Shown one piece after another: positions 41,055-49,329 of a stretch of 64,000 nucleotides of DNA (positions are counted from its first letter, which is position 1; every line of letters begins with the position of its first letter). The notes under the pieces were generated by a model. That model was not told where the DNA came from. It saw only the letters and a program-made list of their open reading frames with translations, and made no database searches. This DNA comes from Niastella sp. OAS944. GTDB taxonomy: Bacteria > Bacteroidota > Bacteroidia > Chitinophagales > Chitinophagaceae. The stretch spans positions 248,001-312,000 of the forward strand of contig JANUBW010000002.1 of the NCBI GenBank assembly GCA_024809215.1, given 5' to 3'. A program made the translations under genes and the position numbers.

Positions 41055-42026
41055 TTAATGATTATGACCATCGCCTGCGCCGTGCTGCTGCGGTTGTCCC
41101 TGAGGCATTGGCATTGGCGGAGCCTGTGGTTGTTTTGGCGCTGAATCGCTTACACCTACCACTTCAATATCAAATACCAGGTTCTCATACTGCTGACCGC
41201 CAGGACCAGGTTGAGCACCATAGGCATTAAAGAACGGAATGTACAATGTACCTTTTCCACCTTGTTTGAAATATTTCAAACCTTCATCCCAACCAGGGAT
41301 AACGGCATGTGTACCAACTACTACACTGAAAGGTTCTTTACCAGCTTCCATGTTGCTTTCAAACACCTTCAATGAAGGGAAGTTTTTGCCGGTATAACGA
41401 ATAGAACAATATTTACCAGAATCAACCTGGGCGCCGGTTCCCACCTCTTTTACTTCAACATAAGTACCCTGGGGTGCTTTTGTTGCATTGATCTTATTTT
41501 TAGCCAGGTAATCTTCGATCTCTTTTACTTTAGGAGCTCTCAGGCTTTGTTGTTTTTCGGCCTGACGTTGCTGTGCTTTTTGCATTTCAGCCATCTGGTC
41601 TTTTTGTGCAAGGCTATCAGCAGTGAAAACTTCTACAACTCTTAATGTTAAAATGAGCTTATCTTTTGGTTTGATGAACTCAGGCAGCTGACCTGCTTTT
41701 TTAGCAAGGCTGTCGGCCAGGCGGATCACCACAGCGCTGTCGCCTTTGTGCAGCATGGTGAAGATCTCTTGCGGATCGTAAACGGGGCCTACACTGTCTA
41801 CCTTTGCATAGAAAGGCATTTGCTCATAAGAGCTGGCCAGTACAGAATCCCTTAATTTATGAACGAACTGGATCTTAATAACATCACCACGTTTTACCAA
41901 TGGACCTTTGCCATTTTCGATGATCTTATAAAGCATGCCGCTCTTCGTTTTTTTGAACCCGCTGTTCTTACAGGCTCCCAATGCCAGTATTGATAAGGCA
42001 CTTAATATTAAAGTTGTTTTTTTCAT
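41055..42026 (-). CDS. Lipoprotein with two FKBP-type domains
   Basis: A 323-residue lipoprotein (lipobox LALGAC, Cys19). The first half (~25-150) is a degenerate FKBP-like domain: SGMLYKIIENGKGPLVKRGDVIKIQFVHKLRD and PQEIFTMLHKGDSAVVIRLADS. It is followed by a Gln/Lys-rich coiled linker (~135-180). The second (~190-295) is more typical: GTYVEVKEVGTGAQVDSGKYCSIRYTGKNF, GTHAVIPGWDEGLKYFKQGGKGTLYIPFFNAYG and NLVFDIEVVG, where VIPGW and YIPFF carry active-site residues. The tail is Pro/Met/Gln/His-rich (PMPMPQGQPQQHGAG). It acts in the periplasm or outer membrane as a folding helper. It starts 20 bases after nrnA, so it is co-transcribed. Confidence 0.92.
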   Translation of the reverse strand: MKKTTLILSALSILALGACKNSGFKKTKSGMLYKIIENGKGPLVKRGDVIKIQFVHKLRDSVLASSYEQMPFYAKVDSVGPVYDPQEIFTMLHKGDSAVVIRLADSLAKKAGQLPEFIKPKDKLILTLRVVEVFTADSLAQKDQMAEMQKAQQRQAEKQQSLRAPKVKEIEDYLAKNKINATKAPQGTYVEVKEVGTGAQVDSGKYCSIRYTGKNFPSLKVFESNMEAGKEPFSVVVGTHAVIPGWDEGLKYFKQGGKGTLYIPFFNAYGAQPGPGGQQYENLVFDIEVVGVSDSAPKQPQAPPMPMPQGQPQQHGAGDGHNH

Positions 42027-42046
42027 TTGAATATTTAAATAAAATT

Positions 42047-43054
42047 TTATTGTAATTGCAATGCGTTCTCGCGCATGGCTTCAATGAAACGTTGTATGGT
42101 TACATCGAGCGGATCGCTGCTGCGGCCGCCGGCAGCGTTATAATGGCCGCCACCCTCAAAATAAGTGCGGGCAAAGGTATTTACATCGAAATCGCCTTTA
42201 CTGCGGAAGCTCCATTTCCGTTCCTCATCGCGGTCGATCACCAGGGCAGCCAGTTTTATACCCTGAATGCTCAGGGGATAATTTACCAGCCCTTCGGTAT
42301 CGCCGGTCTTCACCTCATAGCGCAACAGGTCTTTTTTGGGAATATAGATCAGCGCTGTGTTATATTCATAATACAGGTCCATCCGGTGCAGCAGAATGTG
42401 CCCTATAAAACGGAGCCTGTTTTCCAGGAAATTATCGTAAATATTCTCGTGTACGATGGTATGTTTCAGCCCGCGTTCTTTGAGGTCGCCTACCATGCGG
42501 TGAACGGCGGCACTGGCCGAAGGGAACCGGAACGAACCGGTATCGGTCATAACCCCGGCATACAGGCAATCGGCAATGGCGGGCGTAATACGGTCGCTAT
42601 AGCCCGACCCTACGATAAAATCATACACCATTTCGCAGGTGCTGCTTTTACCGGTATCGCTGATGCCCCAGGTGAATACGGCCGACTCAGGTTGCTGGTG
42701 ATGGTCGATCAAAATGCGGTCAAAAGAACCATTGCGTACCGAATTTGCCATGTGCTTTATACGTACCAGCACATTAAAATCGAGGCAAAACACCCATTGG
42801 GCCTGTTGTAAGGCGGCTTCCCCGCGGTCGCGCTGTAGTTCATAGTCGATCACATTGGCAGAGCCAGGCATCCAATCGAGCCATTTGGCCCAGTTGGTAG
42901 GTGAAACTACGGTTACAGAGTGCCCGAAAGAGGTTAAGAAATGGTACATGGCCAGCGAACTGCCCATGGCGTCCGCATCAGGTTTCTGATGCGTGGTAAT
43001 CACCACATTGTGTGGGGTTGTTAGTAGTGGGTATATGTCTTGTATAGGTTTCAT
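42047..43054 (-). CDS. nrnA: NrnA-type DHH oligoribonuclease/pAp phosphatase
   Basis: A 335-residue DHH phosphodiesterase that degrades short RNA (nanoRNA) and pAp. Motif I is THQKPDADAMGSSLA (H22, DADAMGS 26-32), motif II VFCLDFNV, motif III ILIDHHQQPE (~110-120), motif IV GVMTDTGSFRFPSAS (~165-180). The DHHA1 domain ends in GGGHYNAAGGRS. All metal ligands are present. It is the upstream gene of a two-gene operon with the FKBP lipoprotein. NrnA fills the role of Orn in bacteria lacking Orn. Confidence 0.93.
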   Translation of the reverse strand: MKPIQDIYPLLTTPHNVVITTHQKPDADAMGSSLAMYHFLTSFGHSVTVVSPTNWAKWLDWMPGSANVIDYELQRDRGEAALQQAQWVFCLDFNVLVRIKHMANSVRNGSFDRILIDHHQQPESAVFTWGISDTGKSSTCEMVYDFIVGSGYSDRITPAIADCLYAGVMTDTGSFRFPSASAAVHRMVGDLKERGLKHTIVHENIYDNFLENRLRFIGHILLHRMDLYYEYNTALIYIPKKDLLRYEVKTGDTEGLVNYPLSIQGIKLAALVIDRDEERKWSFRSKGDFDVNTFARTYFEGGGHYNAAGGRSSDPLDVTIQRFIEAMRENALQLQ

Positions 43055-43103
43055 GAAGCGGCAGCAAAGTTGCGGAAATAAAGGTCAATTGCCAAAAGAA
43101 TAG

Positions 43104-43382
43104 TTGCCGGTTCCCGGGTTCAGGTTACCGGGTACTGTTTACAGGCTTTAAGGAGCAAACAAGCTGTTTCAGGTTGCAGGATACAGGTTACAGGTAAAAC
43201 CAGTTGCCAGTTACCCGGAAACAAAATACAGTTGTGGGGTGCCGGTTACAGGTTTCAGAGACTGCCTCCATGTGTTTTGTACTCCCTGCAACATGTACCC
43301 TGTAACATGCAACGGCCGCTTACGTTTCGGGGACGCCGGTTACCATGAAAACCGGAAACTGGTAACCGGTAACTGGAAACTC
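43104..43382. repeat. Composite inverted word-repeat block between nrnA and ndk
   Basis: This ~360-base gap holds several vocabularies: GTTGCCGGTTCCCGGGTTCAGG (43103-43123), TTTCAGGTTGCAGG plus ATACAGGTTACAGG (43168-43195), the opposed CCTGCAACATGTACCCTGTAAC/ATGCAAC (43286-43312), and the inverted pair CCGGTTACCATGAAAACCGG/AAACTGGTAACCGG (43335-43370). The last pair makes a hairpin just before the ndk promoter. No gene is seen. Confidence 0.65.
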
Positions 43383-43384
43383 CT

Positions 43385-43392
43385 TACTTTTG
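43385..43392 (+). promoter_or_regulatory. Candidate -7 promoter box for ndk
   Basis: TACTTTTG matches TAnnTTTG, 21 bases before the ATG. It directly follows a word-repeat hairpin. Confidence 0.6.
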
Positions 43393-43413
43393 CGGCCAAA
43401 ATAAGAAGATAGT

Positions 43414-43830
43414 ATGAGTAACCGCACGTTTACCATGATTAAGCCCGACGCCATGAAGAACGGGCATGCCGGCGCCATTTTAGACCGGATCATTAAGGAA
43501 GGTTTCCGCGTTGTGTCGTTGAAATTGACCAAATTAAGCAAGGAAAAAGCCGGAGAGTTCTATGCCGTGCATAAAGAACGGCCTTTTTATGGCGAACTGG
43601 TTGAGTTTATGAGCAGCGGAGTTATCATTGCCGCCATATTAGAAAAAGATAACGCAGTTTCTGCCTTCCGCACCCTGATCGGCGCTACCAACCCCGCCCA
43701 GGCTGAAGCCGGCACCATTCGCAAACTATTCGCTACTTCACTTGGCGAAAACGCCATCCACGGCAGCGACAGCGATGAAAATGCGGCTATTGAAGGTAAT
43801 TTCTTCTTTAGCGGACTGGAGCAATTCTAG
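43414..43830 (+). CDS. ndk: Nucleoside diphosphate kinase
   Basis: The 138-residue Ndk transfers the gamma-phosphate of ATP to nucleoside diphosphates through a phospho-histidine. It opens [21 protein letters not shown] (3-23) and carries [21 protein letters not shown] (~89-109) and [20 protein letters not shown], whose His is the catalytic residue (~residue 119). The chain is a little shorter than the usual ~140-152. The gene has its own TACTTTTG promoter box and is followed by a strong terminator at 43894-43917. Confidence 0.97.
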   Translation: MSNRTFTMIKPDAMKNGHAGAILDRIIKEGFRVVSLKLTKLSKEKAGEFYAVHKERPFYGELVEFMSSGVIIAAILEKDNAVSAFRTLIGATNPAQAEAGTIRKLFATSLGENAIHGSDSDENAAIEGNFFFSGLEQF

Positions 43831-43833
43831 TTT

Positions 43834-43983
43834 AGTTGACAAGTTAACAAGTTGACAGTTGACAAGGTCACTCTGTGCAGCTTAAAAAATAATGGCCCCG
43901 ACGTTACCGTCGGGGCCTCTTTATTATGAGATTTTGACTTTGTATTTCCTCGTCAACTTGTTAACTCGTCAACTCGTCAACTG
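43834..43983. repeat. Terminator flanked by opposed GTTGACAAGTTAAC word arms
   Basis: GTTGACAAGTTAACAAGTTG/ACAGTTGACAAGG (43836-43868) and GTCAACTTGTTAACTCG/TCAACTCGTCAACTG (43952-43983) face each other across the perfect 10-bp hairpin GGCCCCGACG-TTAC-CGTCGGGGCC (43894-43917). The segment ACAAGG-CTCTGTGCAGC here recurs near 9616-9636. Confidence 0.75.
43894..43922. terminator. Terminator between ndk and the TraB/GumN gene
   Basis: A perfect 10-bp GC-rich stem with TTAC tetraloop, followed by TCTTTATTA. It lies between convergent genes. Confidence 0.9.
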
Positions 43984-43984
43984 C

Positions 43985-44938
43985 CTACAAACTCTCCGTT
44001 TTCTTACTATAATTCCCCATCGGCGTAACCTTATACCCTTTCTTTCTTAGCAAACTGATCACCCCCTGCTCGCCGGGCAAATGCCCCGCCCCTACGGCAA
44101 ACAAAATACATTTGCTCTTCATGATCTCGGGCATTTGATCAACCCAGTGGCGGTTACGGCCATACAACAATATGTCCATGTACTCATCCATTCCGGGATC
44201 ACTTTTGTGCATCAGCGAATCCATCCGCTCCAGGTTCTGCTCGCGGTATACTTCTACCATTTCCATGGTCACCTGTTTGTAGCTGTCGATGCTATCGATA
44301 TAACTAACCAGGTCTTTGGCCTGTTTTTCATATGGGATACTGTCGAAGATCGAAGCCTGAAATTCGGTTGTTTCAAGCCCCTTTATTTCTTTGTTGTACT
44401 TTTTGCTTTCACGCATAATAAGCTCTTCCATCCCGTTCTTTTGATCGCAGCTCATCATTTGCTCGCCAATAAGGCTTGAAATAAAATAGGGTTTGAACCG
44501 GTTCATCATGGCCAATGGCAGGGGAACCGCGTTATGTTTAAAATATTCTTCCACCTTGGCATAATCTTCCTTGCTCAGCAATTCCGATAACTTCTTGCCG
44601 TCGTTCATCCGCAGGTATTTCATGGCGCCCAGCATTTCGCCCATATTGTCCATATCAAGCTCAAAGTAAATTTGATCGGCATATTTGATGGCCAGTTTCA
44701 GGCTATCGCTAATAGTGGCATCACCGGCACACAATACATGCATGGTGCCGTACAAATAGGACGAGCGTGAAAGCCCATTTCCGCTGATCTTCCATAACAA
44801 TGTGTTATCTAATTGGTTAGAAGTCGCTTTTGGCGCCGGCGCCGATACCTTTTTGCCCGGTTTGGCAGGCTGTTGCCCAAATGAGGCCATAGCTACTGCT
44901 ATATAAAAAATTAACATACTTGCTTTTTTCGATAACAT
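43985..44938 (-). CDS. TraB/GumN family protein
   Basis: A 317-residue exported protein: signal peptide MLSKKASMLIFYIAVAMASFG. The TraB/GumN hallmarks are LLWKISGNGLSRSSYLYGTMHVLCAGD (~48-74, with the GTMH motif) and CILFAVGAGHLPGEQGVISLLRKKGYKV (~280-307, with GAGHL). The conserved Glu in QIYFELDMD is also present. The family contains metalloprotease-like folds and is widespread as an envelope protein; the substrate here is unknown. It is alone between a terminator and a ~350-base gap. Confidence 0.93.
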   Translation of the reverse strand: MLSKKASMLIFYIAVAMASFGQQPAKPGKKVSAPAPKATSNQLDNTLLWKISGNGLSRSSYLYGTMHVLCAGDATISDSLKLAIKYADQIYFELDMDNMGEMLGAMKYLRMNDGKKLSELLSKEDYAKVEEYFKHNAVPLPLAMMNRFKPYFISSLIGEQMMSCDQKNGMEELIMRESKKYNKEIKGLETTEFQASIFDSIPYEKQAKDLVSYIDSIDSYKQVTMEMVEVYREQNLERMDSLMHKSDPGMDEYMDILLYGRNRHWVDQMPEIMKSKCILFAVGAGHLPGEQGVISLLRKKGYKVTPMGNYSKKTESL

Positions 44939-45285
44939 ATTTGCTTGCTTTTATCCTACCTGGTGAATATGGTTCTTTTTTTTATTATACTTGCATAAAT
45001 TAATTACACCCATATGAAACCCTGCCACCCTCCATATACCAGGCATATCCACTCTAATATAATTTTGGTTGCAGCTATCTAAAGAGGTGCGTCAACAAAG
45101 CTAAACCGGCTTGTTGAAATGAACGAATAAATTTACAAGATCAGGGTAACCGGAATAAACGAATCAGACACGCTATTCCTGAATACCGATAAGAATATTA
45201 AACGGCTGTACGGGGCAAATTGTTTGCTCAAATGCGTGTTGCTTATTTTGTATTCATAACCAATTATTGCTTAAAGCATTTGTAC
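44939..45285. other. Gap before the DUF3857 genes, no gene seen
   Basis: About 350 bases between the divergent TraB/GumN gene and the first DUF3857 gene. I see no coding potential, strong hairpin or word-repeat element; it presumably holds the promoters for both genes. Confidence 0.5.
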
Positions 45286-47202
45286 ATGAAACGTTTTGTT
45301 TGTAGCTGTTTGTGGCTGGCAATGGTAAAATTGTGTGCGGCGCAAACTCCCCTGCCCGAATTTGGAGAAATTCCCTATCCCGAACAAACTCTTACCGAAT
45401 GTTCATTCGATAAAGAAGCCGATGCCGTAGTACTCTTCGACGAAGCATCGGCCGACAATAACGACCAGCACAACCTTATTGTAAACCGCAGGATCAGGTT
45501 GAAAATACTTAAACCCAAAGGAACCCGGCACGGCGATATTTCAATTCGTTACTATCACAAAGACGATCTAGAATACATCAATGGCATAGAAGCCTACACC
45601 TGCAATTACCGCAATAATGTTCCTGAGATCAAAAATGTTCCCGCATCTGCCATCTACCGGCAAAAAATAAACGACATACTTTCCGTTGTAAGAATTCCCA
45701 TGCCCGATGTACAGCCCGGCAGCATCATAGAATATAAATACACCACCACTATAAAATATTACAGCCATCTCGAAGACTGGTATTTTCAGGGCGAACTGCC
45801 CGTAATGCACAGCCGGTTCTCCCTGGTAGTTATGCCCAACTACGAATTTGCCTACCGGGTACGCAAAAGCGATCTGTTGCCTATTGAAATAAAACAGGAG
45901 AAAAATTCCGGACGAATTTATTTTGGCATGGACAGTATTGCCGGTTTGCGCGATGAACCGTATATGGATGCAGAAAAAGATTACCTGCAACATGTGGAGT
46001 TTCAGCTTTCGGGTTACCAGGGTACTTTTGGCGGCACTACAAAAACGCGAACCAATTGGGAAGAACTTACCCGCGAATTACTAACACACCAGTCATTTGG
46101 ACTACAGCTGAATAAGAACATTCCCGTTGGGGCCGACTGGCTCAGCAAGGTAAAGGCCATGAGCACGCCTTATGAAAAAATGACGTCTATCTACCACTTT
46201 GTGTTCAAGAATTTCACCTGGACCGGCGTTGGCGGCCTTGGTACAGAAAATGGCGTTAAGGATACCTGGGAAAAAAGAAAAGGCAGCAGCAGCGAAATAA
46301 ACCTGATGTTTATAAACCTGCTGGTAGAAAGCGGGCTGGAAGCATACCCCCTGCTGGTAAGCACAAGAGGTAATGGTAAAGTAAATCCCGAAGTACCTTT
46401 TCTCGATCAGTTCAATAAAGTAATGGCCTATGTGGTCATTGGCGACAAAAAATATGTGCTTGATGCGGCAGGCCCTTACACGCCGCCGTTTATGATACCA
46501 TTCTCTGTTATCAATACAAATGCCTTTGTTGTACACCGTAAGAAAGGCGGCATTGTTGCTTTAACTGAAACCGAAAAGCAGGACAGGAACCTGGTAAACA
46601 TCACCGCCGCCATTGACGAAAACGGAAATATAAAGGGCGAGGCCCTTATTCAAAGCTACGACTACGCCCGGCTTAACCGGTTGCGGGTCTGGGAACGCGA
46701 TAAAGACCGCTTTAAGGAAGAATACTACACCTCGTACCAGGCCGGTTTAACAGTTGATAGCCTGGTGGTGAAAAACCTCGACAATGATTCCCTGCCCTTT
46801 GACCAGCGGTTTAATTTCTTTATTCCGCCAACAGCCAGCGGCGATTACAAATTGATAAACCTGAACCTGTTCAGCGGTATTACCAAAAACCCATTCATCT
46901 CAGACATCAGGTTCACCAATATCGACTATGGGTGTCTGCAATCATATACAGTTGTAGAGAGCATTACACTGCCCTCATCGATGAAGCTGGAGACGGTGCC
47001 TAAAAACATCAGGCTTATAATGCCCGATACCAGCATTGCCTTAAGCAGGTACGTTCAGGTAAAAGATAATATACTAAGTGTGAAGTACGCCATAACAACA
47101 GCCCGTAGTGTATTCACTGCCGATGAATATGACTATGTAAAAAGTTTCTATAAGAAAATGGCTGAGATCATGAATGAACAAATTGTGTTGAAACGAATGT
47201 GA
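45286..47202 (+). CDS. DUF3857/transglutaminase-fold protein 1, active-site Cys and His missing
   Basis: A 638-residue exported protein (signal peptide RFVCSCLWLAMVKLCAAQ) with DUF3857 (~50-220), a transglutaminase-like domain (~270-390) and a C-terminal DUF3858-like beta region. The catalytic loop reads KRKGSSSEINLM, with Ser where protein 3 has Cys323 (YGDCKAL); residues 333-337 are GSSSE. The catalytic His is also gone (FNKVMAYV replaces NHVILC), though the acid (LDAAG) remains. It should therefore bind rather than catalyse. It is the first of three tandem paralogs, separated by ~160 and 29 bases. I start at ATG 45286, where the signal peptide begins. Confidence 0.9.
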   Translation: MKRFVCSCLWLAMVKLCAAQTPLPEFGEIPYPEQTLTECSFDKEADAVVLFDEASADNNDQHNLIVNRRIRLKILKPKGTRHGDISIRYYHKDDLEYINGIEAYTCNYRNNVPEIKNVPASAIYRQKINDILSVVRIPMPDVQPGSIIEYKYTTTIKYYSHLEDWYFQGELPVMHSRFSLVVMPNYEFAYRVRKSDLLPIEIKQEKNSGRIYFGMDSIAGLRDEPYMDAEKDYLQHVEFQLSGYQGTFGGTTKTRTNWEELTRELLTHQSFGLQLNKNIPVGADWLSKVKAMSTPYEKMTSIYHFVFKNFTWTGVGGLGTENGVKDTWEKRKGSSSEINLMFINLLVESGLEAYPLLVSTRGNGKVNPEVPFLDQFNKVMAYVVIGDKKYVLDAAGPYTPPFMIPFSVINTNAFVVHRKKGGIVALTETEKQDRNLVNITAAIDENGNIKGEALIQSYDYARLNRLRVWERDKDRFKEEYYTSYQAGLTVDSLVVKNLDNDSLPFDQRFNFFIPPTASGDYKLINLNLFSGITKNPFISDIRFTNIDYGCLQSYTVVESITLPSSMKLETVPKNIRLIMPDTSIALSRYVQVKDNILSVKYAITTARSVFTADEYDYVKSFYKKMAEIMNEQIVLKRM

Positions 47203-47292
47203 TAATGAAAGGCCGCCTTCGGCGGAAATTAATATAAAACCAGGGGAAAAGGTTTAAGGGAAAAGTGATTTGCCTGCTTAGCGAAGCAGGCC

Positions 47293-47345
47293 GGTAGTTG
47301 GCATTGCCGTTTGCCGTTTCACGTTTGCCGTTTCACGAAAATTAA
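47293..47345. repeat. Word-repeat block, TTTGCCGTTTCACG vocabulary
   Basis: TTGCCGTTTGCCGTTTCACG and TTTGCCGTTTCACGAAA are tandem words lying between the first two DUF3857 genes. A perfect hairpin GCCTGCTT-AGCG-AAGCAGGC sits just before (47272-47291), without a T-run. Confidence 0.5.
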
Positions 47346-47362
47346 ACCATAATAAACCCACT

Positions 47363-49300
47363 ATGTTCAAGTCACTGATGATGGTTACCTGCCTAACCAC
47401 CACCTTATCGTTGTTTGCCCAAAAGGGCAGCGATGTGCCAGCCTTTGGAAAAGTAGAAAAAGCCGACCTGGAATTGAGATCATGCGACTTTGATGATAAA
47501 GCCGAAGCGGTAGTACTGTTCGACGTTGGCGAACTGTACTTCGATCTTAACGCAATGGCCAGCACCATGCGGCTCGAAAGACATATACGCATAAAAATTT
47601 TAAAAGACAAAGGGAAAAGCCAGGCCGATATTCACCTGCCTTATGTAAGCTACCGCAATATTGAGTATATCAAAAACCTCACTGCACAAACCTATAACCT
47701 CGATGCCGTCGGCAATATTGTAACCACCAAATTGGAAAAAAAGCTTATTTACGAAAAGCCCATCGATAAATACCGTACCGAACAGGTTTTCACTTTTCCC
47801 GATGTGCAGGCGGGCAGCATCATTGAATACAAATGGCTACAGGTATGGAGCAGTTTAACATTGGAGAACTGGTATTTTCAACGGAGCATACCGGTAAAAT
47901 ACAGCCGCTACCGATTTGATTTTCCAAACGAAATTGAAGTGTATGCATCACCGCTTTGCGTGCTGCCATATGAAAACAACAGAGATAGCAAGGGAAACCG
48001 CAGCATTCAAACCTATTCCATGAAGAACATACCGGCCCTGCGCGATGAGCCCTACATCAGCTGCGATAGAGATTACCTGCAACGTATAGATCTCAGGTTT
48101 CAGGCCATCAACTTTCCTACCTACCGCCAAAACCTGGTTAAAACCTGGCCCCAACAGATCAAAAGCCTGATGGAAGATGAAGATTTTGGGGTGCAGTTAA
48201 AAAGAAACATTCCGCGTACAACCGATCTTGATGAACAGTTAAAGCAGGTAACCGACCCATATCGTAAAATGGTTACCATACATGAATATGTTCGCAAGAA
48301 TATGGAATGGAACGGGTACCGGAACATTTGGGCATTGAATGGCGTTAAATCGGCCTGGAAAGATAAAAAAGGTACCAGCGGCGAGATCAACCTCATACTG
48401 GTTAACCTGCTTAAAGATGCCGGTCTAAAGGCACATGCCATTTTGGTAAGCACCCGCGAACACGGGGTTATTACCAGCGCTGTTGCCGATATGGCGCAAT
48501 TTGATAAAGTAATGGCCTATGTTGAAATTGGCGACAAGGTTTATGTGCTTGACGCTACTGAAAAAAATACCCCCTCGGGCCTTATCCCCATGGACGTAAT
48601 GTATTCTGAAGGACTGGTCATTGAAAAACCCGAAACCTTTGAATGGGGCTGGCGGCCTTTATGGAACGATAAGACCATGATGAAGAACACCCTCATTATG
48701 ATGGCAAACGTCGACGATAACGGTGTTATGAATGGCAATGCCGCTATGTACAGCTACGATTACGACCGGGTGCAACGGGTTGAAGAAGCCAGAAAGGACA
48801 AAACCAAATTCCTTGAAAAATACTTTCGGGCCACCCAAAGTGTAAAGGTCGACAGCCTTGCTTTAGAGAACCTCGACAATGATACCCTGCCACTCATTCA
48901 AAAAGTAAAATTCAGCTTGCCGGTAAGCGCCTCCGGCGAATACAAATACTTTTCAACCAACCTGTTCACCCGCCTCGAGAAAAATCCCTTCCTGGCCGAT
49001 TCGCGTTTTTCAGACGTTTTCTTTGGCGTAAACCAGTCATATAACATTGTTGCCAATATAACAATACCTGAGGCTTATTCGTTTGAAACACTGCCAAAGA
49101 ATATGAAAATGATAATGCCCGATACCAGCATTGCCATAACCCGGCGCCTGGTGGCAGAAGATAACCGACTGTCGGTAAGAGTGAGCCTGGAATTTAAAAA
49201 ACCTTTCTTTACCGTGCAGGAATACCCGGATTTTAAGGAATTTTACAAACAGTTATTTGCCATTTTGAGTGAACAAATAACCATTAAAAAGAAAGGATAA
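47363..49300 (+). CDS. DUF3857/transglutaminase-fold protein 2, active-site Cys and His missing
   Basis: A 645-residue exported protein (signal peptide to LSLFAQ) with the same layout as protein 1: DUF3857, transglutaminase-like core, C-terminal beta region. The catalytic loop is KKGTSGEINLI (GTSGE at 337-341), lacking Cys, and the His position reads FDKVMAYV. The Asp (VLDATE) remains. Shared segments such as LRDEPY-S-DRDYLQ and NLDND-LP in proteins 1 and 2 show they are close paralogs, while protein 3 is more distant. It is separated by 29 bases from gene 3, implying one operon. Confidence 0.9.
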   Translation: MFKSLMMVTCLTTTLSLFAQKGSDVPAFGKVEKADLELRSCDFDDKAEAVVLFDVGELYFDLNAMASTMRLERHIRIKILKDKGKSQADIHLPYVSYRNIEYIKNLTAQTYNLDAVGNIVTTKLEKKLIYEKPIDKYRTEQVFTFPDVQAGSIIEYKWLQVWSSLTLENWYFQRSIPVKYSRYRFDFPNEIEVYASPLCVLPYENNRDSKGNRSIQTYSMKNIPALRDEPYISCDRDYLQRIDLRFQAINFPTYRQNLVKTWPQQIKSLMEDEDFGVQLKRNIPRTTDLDEQLKQVTDPYRKMVTIHEYVRKNMEWNGYRNIWALNGVKSAWKDKKGTSGEINLILVNLLKDAGLKAHAILVSTREHGVITSAVADMAQFDKVMAYVEIGDKVYVLDATEKNTPSGLIPMDVMYSEGLVIEKPETFEWGWRPLWNDKTMMKNTLIMMANVDDNGVMNGNAAMYSYDYDRVQRVEEARKDKTKFLEKYFRATQSVKVDSLALENLDNDTLPLIQKVKFSLPVSASGEYKYFSTNLFTRLEKNPFLADSRFSDVFFGVNQSYNIVANITIPEAYSFETLPKNMKMIMPDTSIAITRRLVAEDNRLSVRVSLEFKKPFFTVQEYPDFKEFYKQLFAILSEQITIKKKG

Positions 49301-49329
49301 AACGCCGAACGTAGAAAACACTGTAGCAT

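Noticed and set aside
43320..43541. Short frame antisense to the ndk start and other short frames in repeat blocks.
   Set aside because: They are explained by ndk or by repeats and have no independent support.
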